Positions 15,372 to 23,279 of a stretch of 37,803 nt of DNA are shown here, piece after piece. Numbering within the stretch: position 1 is the stretch's first letter; each line of letters opens with the position of its first letter. The notes beneath the pieces were generated by a model. It saw only the letters and a program-made list of their open reading frames with translations, was not told the DNA's origin and ran no database searches. Position numbers and translations under genes: made by a program. Source of the stretch: Gemmataceae bacterium (lineage in GTDB: Bacteria > Planctomycetota > Planctomycetia > Gemmatales > Gemmataceae); NCBI GenBank assembly GCA_019747685.1, contig JAIEQN010000257.1, forward strand, positions 1-37,803. The letters run 5' to 3'.

Positions 15372-16115
15372 GTGCTGAACCTGATCGTCCCCGTCTACAA
15401 CGAGGCCGAAAACTTCCCCCGGCTCGTGCGGGAGGTCGAGCGGCACGTCCCGCCGCCGTTCACCCTTCACGCCGTCTATGACTCCGAAGCGGATACCACG
15501 CTGCCGGTGGCCCGCGGGCTGATGGCGGCCCGGCCGTGGCTGCGGCTCGCCCGCAACCGTGGCACCGGCGTCGTCGGGGCCTTGCGGACCGGGTTCGAGG
15601 TCGCCGGCACCGGCCCGGCCCTGGTCGTCATGGCCGACCTGTCCGACGACCTGTCGGTCGTCCCCCGGTTGCTCGACCTGTACCGCGAGGGGTTCCGGGT
15701 CGTCTGCCCGAGCCGGTATTGCCCCGGCGGTCGGCAGGTCGGCGGGCCGCGGCTAAAGAAGGCGTTGAGCCGACTGGCCGGGGCCAGCCTGCACCTGCTC
15801 GCCGGGTTCCCGACCCGGGACGCGACGAACAACTTCCGGCTCTACGATGCGGCACTGGTGAACGCCCTGGGGATCGAGAGCCGGGGCGGGTTCGAGGTGG
15901 CCCTGGAGCTGACGGCCAAGGCCTTCCGCCGCGGCGTCCGCATCGCCGAGGTGCCGACCACCTGGCGGGACCGGACGGCCGGCGAGTCCCGGTTCCGGCT
16001 GCGGAACTGGCTGCCGCGGTACGCCTACTGGTACGGGTACGCCCTGCTCGCCGGGCTGGGGCGGCGGGCCGGGCTGGGACCGGGTCGGAAACTCGCGGAG
16101 GGGCGGCCGTGCTGA
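15372..16115 (+). CDS. Family 2 glycosyltransferase
   Basis: The 247-residue protein has the GT-A fold of polyprenol-phosphate sugar transferases. It starts 'MLNLIVPVYNEAENFPRLV' and has 'ARNRGTGVVGALRTGFEVA' (57-75), the DXD-equivalent 'VVMADLSDDLSVVPRL' (82-97), and 'DATNNFRLYDAALVNALG' with 'FEVALELTAKAFRRG' typical of dolichol-phosphate-mannose-synthase-like enzymes. No C-terminal membrane helices are obvious. The GTG at 15372 matches the family start. The next gene's GTG overlaps the end of this one (GTGCTGA at 16109-16115), so the two are probably translationally coupled. Confidence 0.88.
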   Translation: MLNLIVPVYNEAENFPRLVREVERHVPPPFTLHAVYDSEADTTLPVARGLMAARPWLRLARNRGTGVVGALRTGFEVAGTGPALVVMADLSDDLSVVPRLLDLYREGFRVVCPSRYCPGGRQVGGPRLKKALSRLAGASLHLLAGFPTRDATNNFRLYDAALVNALGIESRGGFEVALELTAKAFRRGVRIAEVPTTWRDRTAGESRFRLRNWLPRYAYWYGYALLAGLGRRAGLGPGRKLAEGRPC

Positions 16116-17191
16116 GCGTCCTGCGGATGACCCCGGCCGGGCGGCTGGCCCGGCACGTCCGGTGGTGCCTGGCCGGGCCGCCCCGGGGCGAGCTGACCGG
16201 CCGACTGTCCGTCCGGTCGGCCCCGCCGACGGCCGAGGTCGGCGTCGCGTCCGATTGGGTCGTCCGGGTCGAGAACCACTCCCGCCGGGTCTGGCCGCGG
16301 GCCGGGGCCGGCCGGGTCGCGGTCCGCGGCCGGTGGATCACCCGGAACGGTGGGGATTACGGTGGGCCGATCGAAGCCGCCCTGCCCCGCACGCTCCTGC
16401 CCGGCGACTGGGCCGACATCCGGGTGGCCGTGCCCGGGCCGGCCGCGGTCGGCGACTTCACCCTGGCCTGGGACCTGACGGCCGGCAGCCAGGCTGTCAC
16501 CGGCAGCCCGGCCGAAGTGATCCCGGTCCCGGTGACGTTCCCCCGGGCGACCGACATCGACTACCACCGGGTCTTCCGGTCGGCCGACCTGGACGCCAAC
16601 TCCTGGTGGGTGGTCGGGGCGTACCACAGCCGGGAGGAGTACGAGCGGTCGGCCGCGGCCCGGCGGGGGATGCTGGTCGAGCAGGGGCTGACCCCGGACT
16701 CGCGGGTGCTGGACATCGGCTGCGGGACCGGGCAGATGGCGCTGGCCCTGGAGGGCTACCTGTCCGACCGGGGGGCGTACTACGGCACCGACATCGGCCG
16801 GGAGGCGATCGAGTTCGCCCGCCGGACGTACCGCCGGCCGAACTTCGTGTTCGCCCCGGGCGAGATGACCCGGGTGCCGTTCCCGGACTCGGCCGGGCCG
16901 TTCGACCTGGCCATCTTCTTCAGCGTCTTCACCCACACCTTCACCGACGAGTCGGTGTTGCTGCTTGCCGAGGCCCGGCGGCTGCTCGGCCCGCGGGGGA
17001 CGGTGATCGCCGACGTGATCGTGACGGACCTGGCCGACCGGGCGGCCGGGCACCGGGGCGAGATGCGGGTCAACCGCGGCCACTTCCTCCGGCTGGCCGG
17101 AGCGGTCGGGTTCGGGGCCAAGGTGATCGGCACGTTCCCGTGGGCGGCCGGGGCCGAGCGGCTGATGATCCGGTTCGACCGCACCCGGTAA
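16109..17191 (+). CDS. SAM-dependent methyltransferase with N-terminal beta-sandwich-like domain
   Basis: The 360-residue product has two parts. Residues 30-145 look like an Ig-like domain ('DWVVRVENHSRRVWP', 'LPGDWADIRVAVPGPAAVGD'). This pattern of valines, 'W' and 'PG' is seen in domains fused to glycan-modifying enzymes. Residues 175-360 are a class I methyltransferase with motif I 'VLDIGCGTGQMAL' (200-212), 'YYGTDIG' (224-230) and 'FDLAIFFSVFTHTF' as motif IV. The GTG at 16109 has GGAGGGG upstream and overlaps the preceding glycosyltransferase stop. A surface-glycan methylation role is inferred from the neighbours. An earlier in-frame start (15536) would lie inside the previous gene and is rejected. 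Confidence 0.83.
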   Translation: MLSVLRMTPAGRLARHVRWCLAGPPRGELTGRLSVRSAPPTAEVGVASDWVVRVENHSRRVWPRAGAGRVAVRGRWITRNGGDYGGPIEAALPRTLLPGDWADIRVAVPGPAAVGDFTLAWDLTAGSQAVTGSPAEVIPVPVTFPRATDIDYHRVFRSADLDANSWWVVGAYHSREEYERSAAARRGMLVEQGLTPDSRVLDIGCGTGQMALALEGYLSDRGAYYGTDIGREAIEFARRTYRRPNFVFAPGEMTRVPFPDSAGPFDLAIFFSVFTHTFTDESVLLLAEARRLLGPRGTVIADVIVTDLADRAAGHRGEMRVNRGHFLRLAGAVGFGAKVIGTFPWAAGAERLMIRFDRTR

Positions 17192-17201
17192 GGACGGCTC
17201 C

Positions 17202-18983
17202 GTGCTCCGAACCCGTTTCGCCTGGCGGCCCGCCCCGGTGGTGACGACGCCGGACCCGGCACCCGAACCGGCGTCCGACCGGATCGCCTTCGGGGTGGTG
17301 ACAGCGGTCTGGGTCGTCTGCCTGGCGCTGCTGCTGGTGTTCGCCGCCCGGGCCGCGACCCGCCTGCCGCTCCTCGACGAGCACTTCAACGTCCCGCTCC
17401 TGGCCGACCCGTTCGGGTCGTGGCGGGCGTACTGGCACCAGCACAACGAGCACCGCATCCCGGTCCCGAAGCTCCTGTTCGTGGCGGCGGTGAAGCTGGC
17501 CGGGAACGACTTCCGGGCGCCGGTGTTCATGAACGCCGTGTTGGTCGCGGCGACGGCCGCCGTGCTGGCCCGTGCGGTCGCAAAGGCCCGCGGCCGGTGG
17601 GCCGTCACCGACGCCGCCGTCCCGCTGGCGGTGATGAACCTCGGCCAGTGGGAAAACCTCCTCTGGGGGTTCCAGATTCAGTTCTTCGCCTCGACCCTCC
17701 TGGCTTTGATGATGCTCGCATTGGTGATCGGCCGGGGGTTCGCCGGCTCGCCGGCGCGGGTGGCGGCTGCCGGGCTGGTGACGCTCCTCCTACCGCTGTG
17801 CGGGGCGAACGGGCTGGCCCTCACGCCGGCGTTCGCCTGCTTCCTGCTTTATGTCGGGGTGGTCAACCTTCGGACCGGCCGGCGGCTGGCCGGCGGCATC
17901 GCCCTGGCGGCGGCCGCCGCCGGGCTGGCCCTGATCCCGCTCTACTTCCAGGGCCTCCGGCCGCCCGCCCACCACACCACCGCCCGGTCGCTGCCGGTCA
18001 TCGCGGTGAACGCGGTCAACTTCGTCGGCCTGGGGTTCGGGTCGGTCGGGCTGACCGTTCACGGGCCGGGGCCGGGGGTGACGGCCTACGCCGCGGGGAT
18101 GATGACCCTGCTGGCGGCCACCGCCGGGCTGCTGGCACTCCGGCTCCGCTCGCCCGAGCATCGGGTCGCGGCCGTCGGCATCGGGTGCGTGGTCGGCGGG
18201 GTGCTGTGCCTCGGCCTCGGGCTGGCCTACGGCCGGGGGGCGATGACCGGGGTGCTGGCGGCCAACAGGTACACCACCCTGGCGATGCCGCTGGTGGCCG
18301 CGGCCTACATCGCCTGGGCGGTCTTCCCGTCCCGCCCGGGCCGGTGGATCACCGCCGGCGTGCTGGCAGTACTGATCGCCGGGAGTTGGGCGAACGCCCG
18401 TGAGGCGTTCGCCGTCGGCCGGTTCTGGCGGGACAAGCAGGCCCGGACGGAGGCCGAAATCCGGGCCGGGCTGCCGGTCACGTTCGTGGTCGACCGGCAC
18501 GTCCCGCCGGCCGAGCGGGACTACATCCGGGCCGCCTATCTGTTGCTGCGCCGGGAGGGGTTCTCGGTCTTCCGAGACCTCGTGCCGGACGCCCCGTTGG
18601 CCGAAACCCCGGTCCCGGTCCGGGTCGTCCGGGCCGAGGGGCTGGAGGAACGGGACGGCTGGTTTCGGGTCGTCGGCCCGAAGCCGGGGCATCTCGTCGT
18701 GGCCCTGCCCGACCGGCGGTACGTGTACGGGCTGAGGCTCGACTACGAGGCCGGGTCGCCCCGGCCGATCGGGCTGGTGTCGCTGGTGAGCTGGGACGCG
18801 GACGGGTCCTACCCTCCCCGCCCGGGGTACGGCATCATCGACAACCTCTACCCGACGCACGGCACCCCGGCCGACGCCCACGTCTTCGTCGACCGGGAGA
18901 CGGACCTCGTGCGGATCGACCTCGGCGACCCCGGGTCCGCCCTCCGCCTCCACGCGGTCACGATCCTGTCCTGCCGCGAATAG
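17202..18983 (+). CDS. Polytopic membrane protein, GT-C-like, with soluble C-terminal domain
   Basis: The 593-residue protein has a first membrane segment at about 28-50, then an acidic periplasmic loop 'LPLLDEHFNVPLLADPFGSW' (55-74), and roughly ten further segments to about residue 400. From about 410 onward it is soluble and beta-rich ('VVALPDRRYVYGLRLDYEAG', 'VDRETDLVRIDLGDPGS'). The layout resembles GT-C glycosyltransferases with a C-terminal substrate or protein-binding domain; the Asp/Glu pair in the first loop is where such enzymes keep their catalytic acid. The GTG at 17202 has AAGGA about 8 nt upstream and follows the methyltransferase by 10 bp, so they are likely co-transcribed. 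Specific substrate unknown. Confidence 0.75.
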   Translation: MLRTRFAWRPAPVVTTPDPAPEPASDRIAFGVVTAVWVVCLALLLVFAARAATRLPLLDEHFNVPLLADPFGSWRAYWHQHNEHRIPVPKLLFVAAVKLAGNDFRAPVFMNAVLVAATAAVLARAVAKARGRWAVTDAAVPLAVMNLGQWENLLWGFQIQFFASTLLALMMLALVIGRGFAGSPARVAAAGLVTLLLPLCGANGLALTPAFACFLLYVGVVNLRTGRRLAGGIALAAAAAGLALIPLYFQGLRPPAHHTTARSLPVIAVNAVNFVGLGFGSVGLTVHGPGPGVTAYAAGMMTLLAATAGLLALRLRSPEHRVAAVGIGCVVGGVLCLGLGLAYGRGAMTGVLAANRYTTLAMPLVAAAYIAWAVFPSRPGRWITAGVLAVLIAGSWANAREAFAVGRFWRDKQARTEAEIRAGLPVTFVVDRHVPPAERDYIRAAYLLLRREGFSVFRDLVPDAPLAETPVPVRVVRAEGLEERDGWFRVVGPKPGHLVVALPDRRYVYGLRLDYEAGSPRPIGLVSLVSWDADGSYPPRPGYGIIDNLYPTHGTPADAHVFVDRETDLVRIDLGDPGSALRLHAVTILSCRE

Positions 18984-18997
18984 CCGACGGCTCGTGG

Positions 18998-19016
18998 CAC
19001 GGGCATCCTGCCCGTG
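18998..19016. repeat. 8-bp stem hairpin repeat (CACGGGCA/TGCCCGTG)
   Basis: A perfect 8-bp stem with a 3-nt loop sits 14 bp after the stop of the membrane protein and about 50 bp before the surE start. It has the same layout as the hairpins at 32490-32556 (flanking TGG, 8-bp arms, TCC in the loop) with paired changes in both arms. Confidence 0.6.
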
Positions 19017-19067
19017 TGGCCGCCAATCCGTGTAATGACCTCGGGGCATTCACGGAGGCGGCCGGCC

Positions 19068-19838
19068 ATGCGCATCTTGCTGACCAACGACGACGGCATC
19101 TACGCCCCCGGGCTGCGGGCACTCCGCACCGAACTTCAGAAGCTCGGAACGGTCACGGTCGTCGCCCCGGCCACCGAACAGAGCGCGGCCGGGCACTCGG
19201 TCACGCTGCTCAACCCGCTGCTGGTCAGCGAGGTGTTCGAGGACGACGGGAAGACGTTCGTCGGCTGGGCGGTCGAGGGCCGGCCGGCCGACGCGGTGAA
19301 GCTGGCCCTGCTGGAGCTACTCCCCGACCCGCCCGACCTGATCGTCAGCGGCATGAACGCCGGGTCGAACGCCGGCATCAACGTGCTCTACTCCGGGACG
19401 GTCGCGGCCGCGGTGGAGGGGGCGTTCTTCCGCCGCACGGCCATCGCCGTGTCGCTGGAGTACGACCAGAAGATCAAGGACTACCCGGCCGGGGCCCGGC
19501 TGGCCCGGCAGGTGATCGAGGGGATCGCCGCCCGCAACCCGCCCGAGGGGTCGTTGTTCAACGTCAACATCCCGGTGCTGGAGCGGGGGCCGATCCGGGG
19601 GGTCCGGGTGGTGCCGCAGAACAGCAGCCCGTACCAGGAGAAGTTCGACCGGCGGGTGAACCCCCGCGGCCGGACGTACTTCTGGGCCGGCCCGGACTTC
19701 CTCTGCCCGAACCCGACCCCCGGGACCGACGTGGAGGGGCTGGCCGACCAGTACATCACCGTCACCCCACTGAAGTTCGACCTGACGGACGCAGAGCGGC
19801 TGCGAGAGATGAAGGGCTGGGAGTGGCAGGTGGGGTGA
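19068..19838 (+). CDS. surE: 5'/3'-nucleotidase SurE
   Basis: SurE is a metal-dependent phosphatase acting on nucleoside monophosphates. The 256-residue protein has the invariant start 'MRILLTNDDGIYAPGLRAL' with the metal-binding Asp pair, 'VVAPATEQSAAGHSVTL' (about 32-48) and 'DLIVSGMNAGSNAGINVLYS' with the second metal Asn. The length is normal. I choose the ATG at 19068, which has GGAGG 9 nt upstream, over the upstream in-frame start at 19014 that lacks family homology and begins at the repeat hairpin. It stands between a repeat hairpin and uvrC, which is convergent (145-bp gap with nothing recognisable). Confidence 0.95.
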   Translation: MRILLTNDDGIYAPGLRALRTELQKLGTVTVVAPATEQSAAGHSVTLLNPLLVSEVFEDDGKTFVGWAVEGRPADAVKLALLELLPDPPDLIVSGMNAGSNAGINVLYSGTVAAAVEGAFFRRTAIAVSLEYDQKIKDYPAGARLARQVIEGIAARNPPEGSLFNVNIPVLERGPIRGVRVVPQNSSPYQEKFDRRVNPRGRTYFWAGPDFLCPNPTPGTDVEGLADQYITVTPLKFDLTDAERLREMKGWEWQVG

Positions 19839-19983
19839 ATGCCTGCACCGTTCGGGATGCCGGTGTTCCCGGAACCGGGCGGAGGTCGCACGGAGATACC
19901 GGCCGGTGACGGGTCCCGTCTTCGGCCCGTCGGGCCGGAAACAATCCTACAACCCACCCGCCAGTTGACCCCGGGCCGCCCGT

Positions 19984-21300
19984 TCACTCGTCGGTCAGCC
20001 GCTTCCGCCGGAGCTGGTGGTGGTAGTGCTGGGCGAACCGGTGGGCCTCGTCACGGACGTACTGCAACAGCCGCAGCGCCGCCGAGTGCCGGCTCAGCTT
20101 GATCGACTCGGCCTCGCCCGGGCGGAAGATTTCCTCCTCCTGCTTGGCCAGCGAGATCACGCACGGCGGGTCGATGCCCAAGGCCCTGAACGCCGCCACC
20201 GCGGCGTTCAACTGCCCCTTCCCGCCGTCGATGAGCAGGATGTCGGGGAAGACCTCGTCCTCGTCCCGCAGCCGCCGGAACCGCCGGCTGACCACCTCCC
20301 GCATCGACGCGAAGTCGTCCACCCCGGGGACCGTCTTGACCTTGAACCGGCGGTAGCCGTTCTTGAACGGCAGCCCGTCCAGGAACGACACCAGGGAGGC
20401 GACGGTGTCCGTCCCGCCGAGGTGGGCGATGTCCATCCCCTCGATCGTCCGCGGGGCCTTCTCTAGCCCGAGGACCTTCCGCAGGCCCAGCAGCCCCTTC
20501 TTCGGGTCGATCCGGACGACCGACGGCTGGATGTCGGTCTCGGCCTCGCCGCGGAGGGCCAGCTTCTGCAGCGCGGCGATCTCGTCCCGCACCCGCCGGG
20601 CCTTCTCGAAGTTCAGGGCCTCGGCGGCGGCCGCCATGTCGGCCTCCATCCGCCGGACCAGCTTGGCCTTCTTCCCCTCCAGGATGAAGATCAGCTTCTT
20701 GACCTGCCGCCGGTACTCCTCGCGGGACACCCGGAAGTTGCACGGGGCGGTACACCGGCGGATGCTGGCCAGCAGGCACGGCCGGAACCACCGCCAGCGA
20801 TCGTCGGACGACTTGATGTCCAGCCTACAGGTACGGAACTGGAACACGCCCTGAAGGACTTGCACGGCCGCCCGGAGGGCTTTGGCGCTGGTGAACGGGC
20901 CGTACAGCCGGACCCCCTTCCGCCGCGGCTTGCGGGTGATCTCGACCCGCGGGAACTCCTCCCGGGTGCGGATCTGCAGGTACGGGTAGGTCTTGTCGTC
21001 CTTCCGGTCCTTGTTGAACTTCGGCTGATGAAGTCGGATCCACTCGGCCTCGTACAACAGGGCCGCGATGTCGTCGTCGGTCTCGATGAAGTCGATGTCG
21101 GCGACCAGCCCGATCCAGTCCCGGATGCGGGCGTCCTTGTGGGCGGCCTGGAGGAAGTACGACCCGGCCCGGGCGCGGAGGTTCTTGGCCTTGCCGACGT
21201 AGACCACCGCCCCGGCCGCGTCCTTCATCAGGTAGACGCCGGGCTTGCGGGGGAACGTCTTGACCTTCTCGGCCGGGCCGGTCGGGGCGGTGTCGGGCAT
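19984..21300 (-). CDS. uvrC: UvrC-type excinuclease subunit lacking the C-terminal HhH domain
   Basis: UvrC makes both incisions in nucleotide excision repair. The 438-residue protein has the GIY-YIG nuclease ('GVYLM' 21-25, 'YVGKAKNLR' 34-42, catalytic Glu84). The FeS-type cysteines are C158, C175, C183 and C187. A UVR domain spans about 208-243 ('ALNFEKARRVRDEI'). The RNase-H-like endonuclease keeps a full acidic/His set: Asp290 ('EGMDIAHLGG'), Asp358 ('LLIDGGKGQLNA'), His420 ('RDEAHRFAQ'). The chain ends in 'HHQLRRKRLTDE', about 150 residues short of the usual 600, so the tandem HhH DNA-binding domain is absent. No HhH coding was seen in the 145 bp downstream. A short uvrC may be normal in this lineage; I cannot verify that here. 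Confidence 0.9.
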   Translation of the reverse strand: MPDTAPTGPAEKVKTFPRKPGVYLMKDAAGAVVYVGKAKNLRARAGSYFLQAAHKDARIRDWIGLVADIDFIETDDDIAALLYEAEWIRLHQPKFNKDRKDDKTYPYLQIRTREEFPRVEITRKPRRKGVRLYGPFTSAKALRAAVQVLQGVFQFRTCRLDIKSSDDRWRWFRPCLLASIRRCTAPCNFRVSREEYRRQVKKLIFILEGKKAKLVRRMEADMAAAAEALNFEKARRVRDEIAALQKLALRGEAETDIQPSVVRIDPKKGLLGLRKVLGLEKAPRTIEGMDIAHLGGTDTVASLVSFLDGLPFKNGYRRFKVKTVPGVDDFASMREVVSRRFRRLRDEDEVFPDILLIDGGKGQLNAAVAAFRALGIDPPCVISLAKQEEEIFRPGEAESIKLSRHSAALRLLQYVRDEAHRFAQHYHHQLRRKRLTDE

Positions 21301-21401
21301 GAGCGGATACCATGACGACGTGCGGGCCCCGGTATTTTATCCCCGGGCCGGCGAATAACCCATTCGGCCCCGCCCACCAGCCCCGACCCGAACCGGAACC
21401 C

Positions 21402-22775
21402 ATGAGCATCTTCCGGGTAAAGACGACCGAATGCCGGGTCGGGGTCGTTGGGCTGTACAACTCCGGCAAGACGGTCCTGCTCACCTCGCTCGTCAACCAC
21501 CTCCAGGACCACGACGGTGACCGGTTCGCGCTCGGCGGCCGGGACACCAAGCTGCGGAAGTTCGTCACCCTCTCGCCGGACGATGACTGGGAGGCGTTCC
21601 CGTATGCGGCATCGCGGGATGCCCTCGTCCACGGCGGCCGCTGGCCGGGCAAGACCCGCGACCGGTCGCAATTCGCGTGTCGTTTCGAGCGGTCCGACTG
21701 GCGGTTCAGCGACTGCCTCTTGAAGCTGTACGACCTGCCGGGTGAGCGGGTCGCCGACGCGGCCATGCTCGGCCGGGACTTCGCCGGGTGGTCCGACCAC
21801 GTCCACGCCCAGATCGCCGCCGACGCGGCCACCCGGGGGTTGCATGCCCCGTTCCTCGACGCTCTCGGCCGGCCGGATGTCGCCGAACCGGACCTGCTCC
21901 GGGCGTACAAGGTCGGGCTGGCGAACCTGATCCTGAACTTCAAGCCGCAGGTGTCGCCGTCGGCCTTCCTGCTCGACGCGAAGGGCCAGCCGGCCCGTCC
22001 GGACGCGCCCGAGGTGCTGGCCGACGCCCGGTTCAGCGGCCTCGGGCCGGGGGCCGAGTTCGCCCCGCTGCCGGCCGCGGTCCGGGCCGCTCGGCCGGAC
22101 CTCGCAGCCGTGTTTGCGCCGCGCTACGAGGAGTACGTCGAGCGGCTCGTGCGGCCGGCCATCCAGGCCCTGAAGTCCTGTACCGCCCTGGTGGTGATGG
22201 TGGACGTGACGATGCTCCTGGCCGGCGGGGTCGGGATGTACGACGACACTCGGCTGATCGTCCGCGACCTGCTCGACGTGCTCTCGCCCGGCGAACACCC
22301 GGTCTTCGGGCCGCTCGCCCGCGGGCTGAGCACCCTGCTCCTGCCGCACCAGCTCCGCCCCGGGTGGATCACCCGGCTGGCGTTCGCCGCCCCGAAGCTC
22401 GACCTCGTCCACCCGTCGGACCGGGACCGGATGCTGCTCCTGGCCCGGCGGATGGTCGAGCGGTACGCCGACAGCCGGGACGGCCTCAAGTTCGAGTTCT
22501 TCAACCTGGCGTCGGTGGTGTCGACGCGGCCGCTGCCGCTCGAAAACGGCCGGCGGTTCCTGACGGGCGTGCCGTTGCGGGAAGCGGACGGGAAGAAGGT
22601 GCCGCCGGGGCCGGAGCAGCGGTTCGGCGTCTCGGGACTACCCGACGACTGGCCGGCCGACTGGCGGCCCGGGGAGTACACGTTCCCGGACGTCTACCCG
22701 CGGATGCCGCCGCGGAAGGACTACCCGCCGGAGCAGGTGAACTTGGATCGGCTCGCGGCGTTCGTCATCGACTGA
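21402..22775 (+). CDS. YcjX/DUF463-like P-loop NTPase
   Basis: The 457-residue protein has a Walker A 'GLYNSGKT' (17-24) followed by 'VLLTSLVNHLQDHD', very like the N-terminus of YcjX-family GTP/ATP-binding proteins. A Walker B-like 'CLLKLYDLPGERVADAAML' lies near residue 108. Later blocks 'CTALVVMVDVTMLLAGGVGM' and 'FEFFNLASVVSTRPLPLENG' also fit. Proteobacterial YcjX is linked to envelope stress together with YcjF; no YcjF partner is here, and the function in this organism is unknown. The ATG at 21402 is chosen because it immediately precedes the P-loop; the upstream in-frame start at 21312 gives a Pro-rich stretch with no homology. It is divergent from uvrC. Confidence 0.75.
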   Translation: MSIFRVKTTECRVGVVGLYNSGKTVLLTSLVNHLQDHDGDRFALGGRDTKLRKFVTLSPDDDWEAFPYAASRDALVHGGRWPGKTRDRSQFACRFERSDWRFSDCLLKLYDLPGERVADAAMLGRDFAGWSDHVHAQIAADAATRGLHAPFLDALGRPDVAEPDLLRAYKVGLANLILNFKPQVSPSAFLLDAKGQPARPDAPEVLADARFSGLGPGAEFAPLPAAVRAARPDLAAVFAPRYEEYVERLVRPAIQALKSCTALVVMVDVTMLLAGGVGMYDDTRLIVRDLLDVLSPGEHPVFGPLARGLSTLLLPHQLRPGWITRLAFAAPKLDLVHPSDRDRMLLLARRMVERYADSRDGLKFEFFNLASVVSTRPLPLENGRRFLTGVPLREADGKKVPPGPEQRFGVSGLPDDWPADWRPGEYTFPDVYPRMPPRKDYPPEQVNLDRLAAFVID

Positions 22776-22787
22776 ATCGGGCAACGG

Positions 22788-22890
22788 CCCAGGGGCTCGC
22801 GCCCCTGGCTACGGTCCGCCGCTCCGCGGCTCGGGGCTTCGAGTCCCGGAGGGGCGGCCAGCGCGTAACCAGGGGCGTGAGCCCCTGGGC
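22788..22890. repeat. Head-to-head pair of 8-bp-stem hairpin repeats
   Basis: Two hairpins, each with 8-bp arms and a 4-nt loop (CCAGGGGC-loop-GCCCCTGG at 22789-22808 and 22869-22888), are inverse complements of each other with one mismatch. About 60 bp lies between them, with a further dyad (CCGCTCCGCGG). The element sits between two convergent genes, so it could also serve as a two-way terminator. Confidence 0.7.
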
Positions 22891-22909
22891 CTATCTCATC
22901 GGACCGGGA

Positions 22910-23263
22910 TCAACGAGCCCACCAGGCGAGCCCGGCCGCGAGGACCGCGAGCCACAACACGAGGCTGCCGACGGCGAGGGCGACCCGGCGCGGCGTCTCC
23001 TCGGCGGCGAACCGCCGCACCACGAAGACCGAGTACACCGCGGGCTTGAACAGAAAGGCTGCGGCGAACAACCAACAGAAGGCGAGCGGGAACTTCGCCC
23101 CGGCGCCAAAGTTCAGTACCGAGTTGGCGACGAGCAGCGACAGCCCGGCCACGGCTGCGGACAGCAAGACCCCGAGATACGCTACTACGAGTTCATCGCG
23201 CCACCGGCGGGCCGCAACCGCCCCGCCGGCAACTCGCAGGGAGCCGTTCGACGTATGAACCAC
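22910..23263 (-). CDS. Small membrane protein of unknown function
   Basis: The 117-residue product starts at a GTG (23263) with GGAGG 7 nt upstream, just 16 bp after the stop of the DUF1549/DUF1553 gene on the same strand. It has three hydrophobic segments: 'LVVAYLGVLLSAAVAGLSLLVA' (about 26-47), 'FPLAFCWLFAAAFLFKPAVYSV' (about 57-78) and 'VALAVGSLVLWLAVLAAGLA' near the C-terminus. A short basic N-terminus precedes the first. No family is recognised. The Shine-Dalgarno and tight spacing support a real gene; a longer upstream start (23410) lies inside the previous gene. Confidence 0.7.
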   Translation of the reverse strand: MVHTSNGSLRVAGGAVAARRWRDELVVAYLGVLLSAAVAGLSLLVANSVLNFGAGAKFPLAFCWLFAAAFLFKPAVYSVFVVRRFAAEETPRRVALAVGSLVLWLAVLAAGLAWWAR

Positions 23264-23279
23264 TTTCGGGCCTCCCAGT

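Noticed and set aside
14100-15470. 456-residue minus-strand frame opposite the epimerase
   Set aside because: Antisense shadow of a gene with an intact SDR fold; it runs through the palindrome at 15246.
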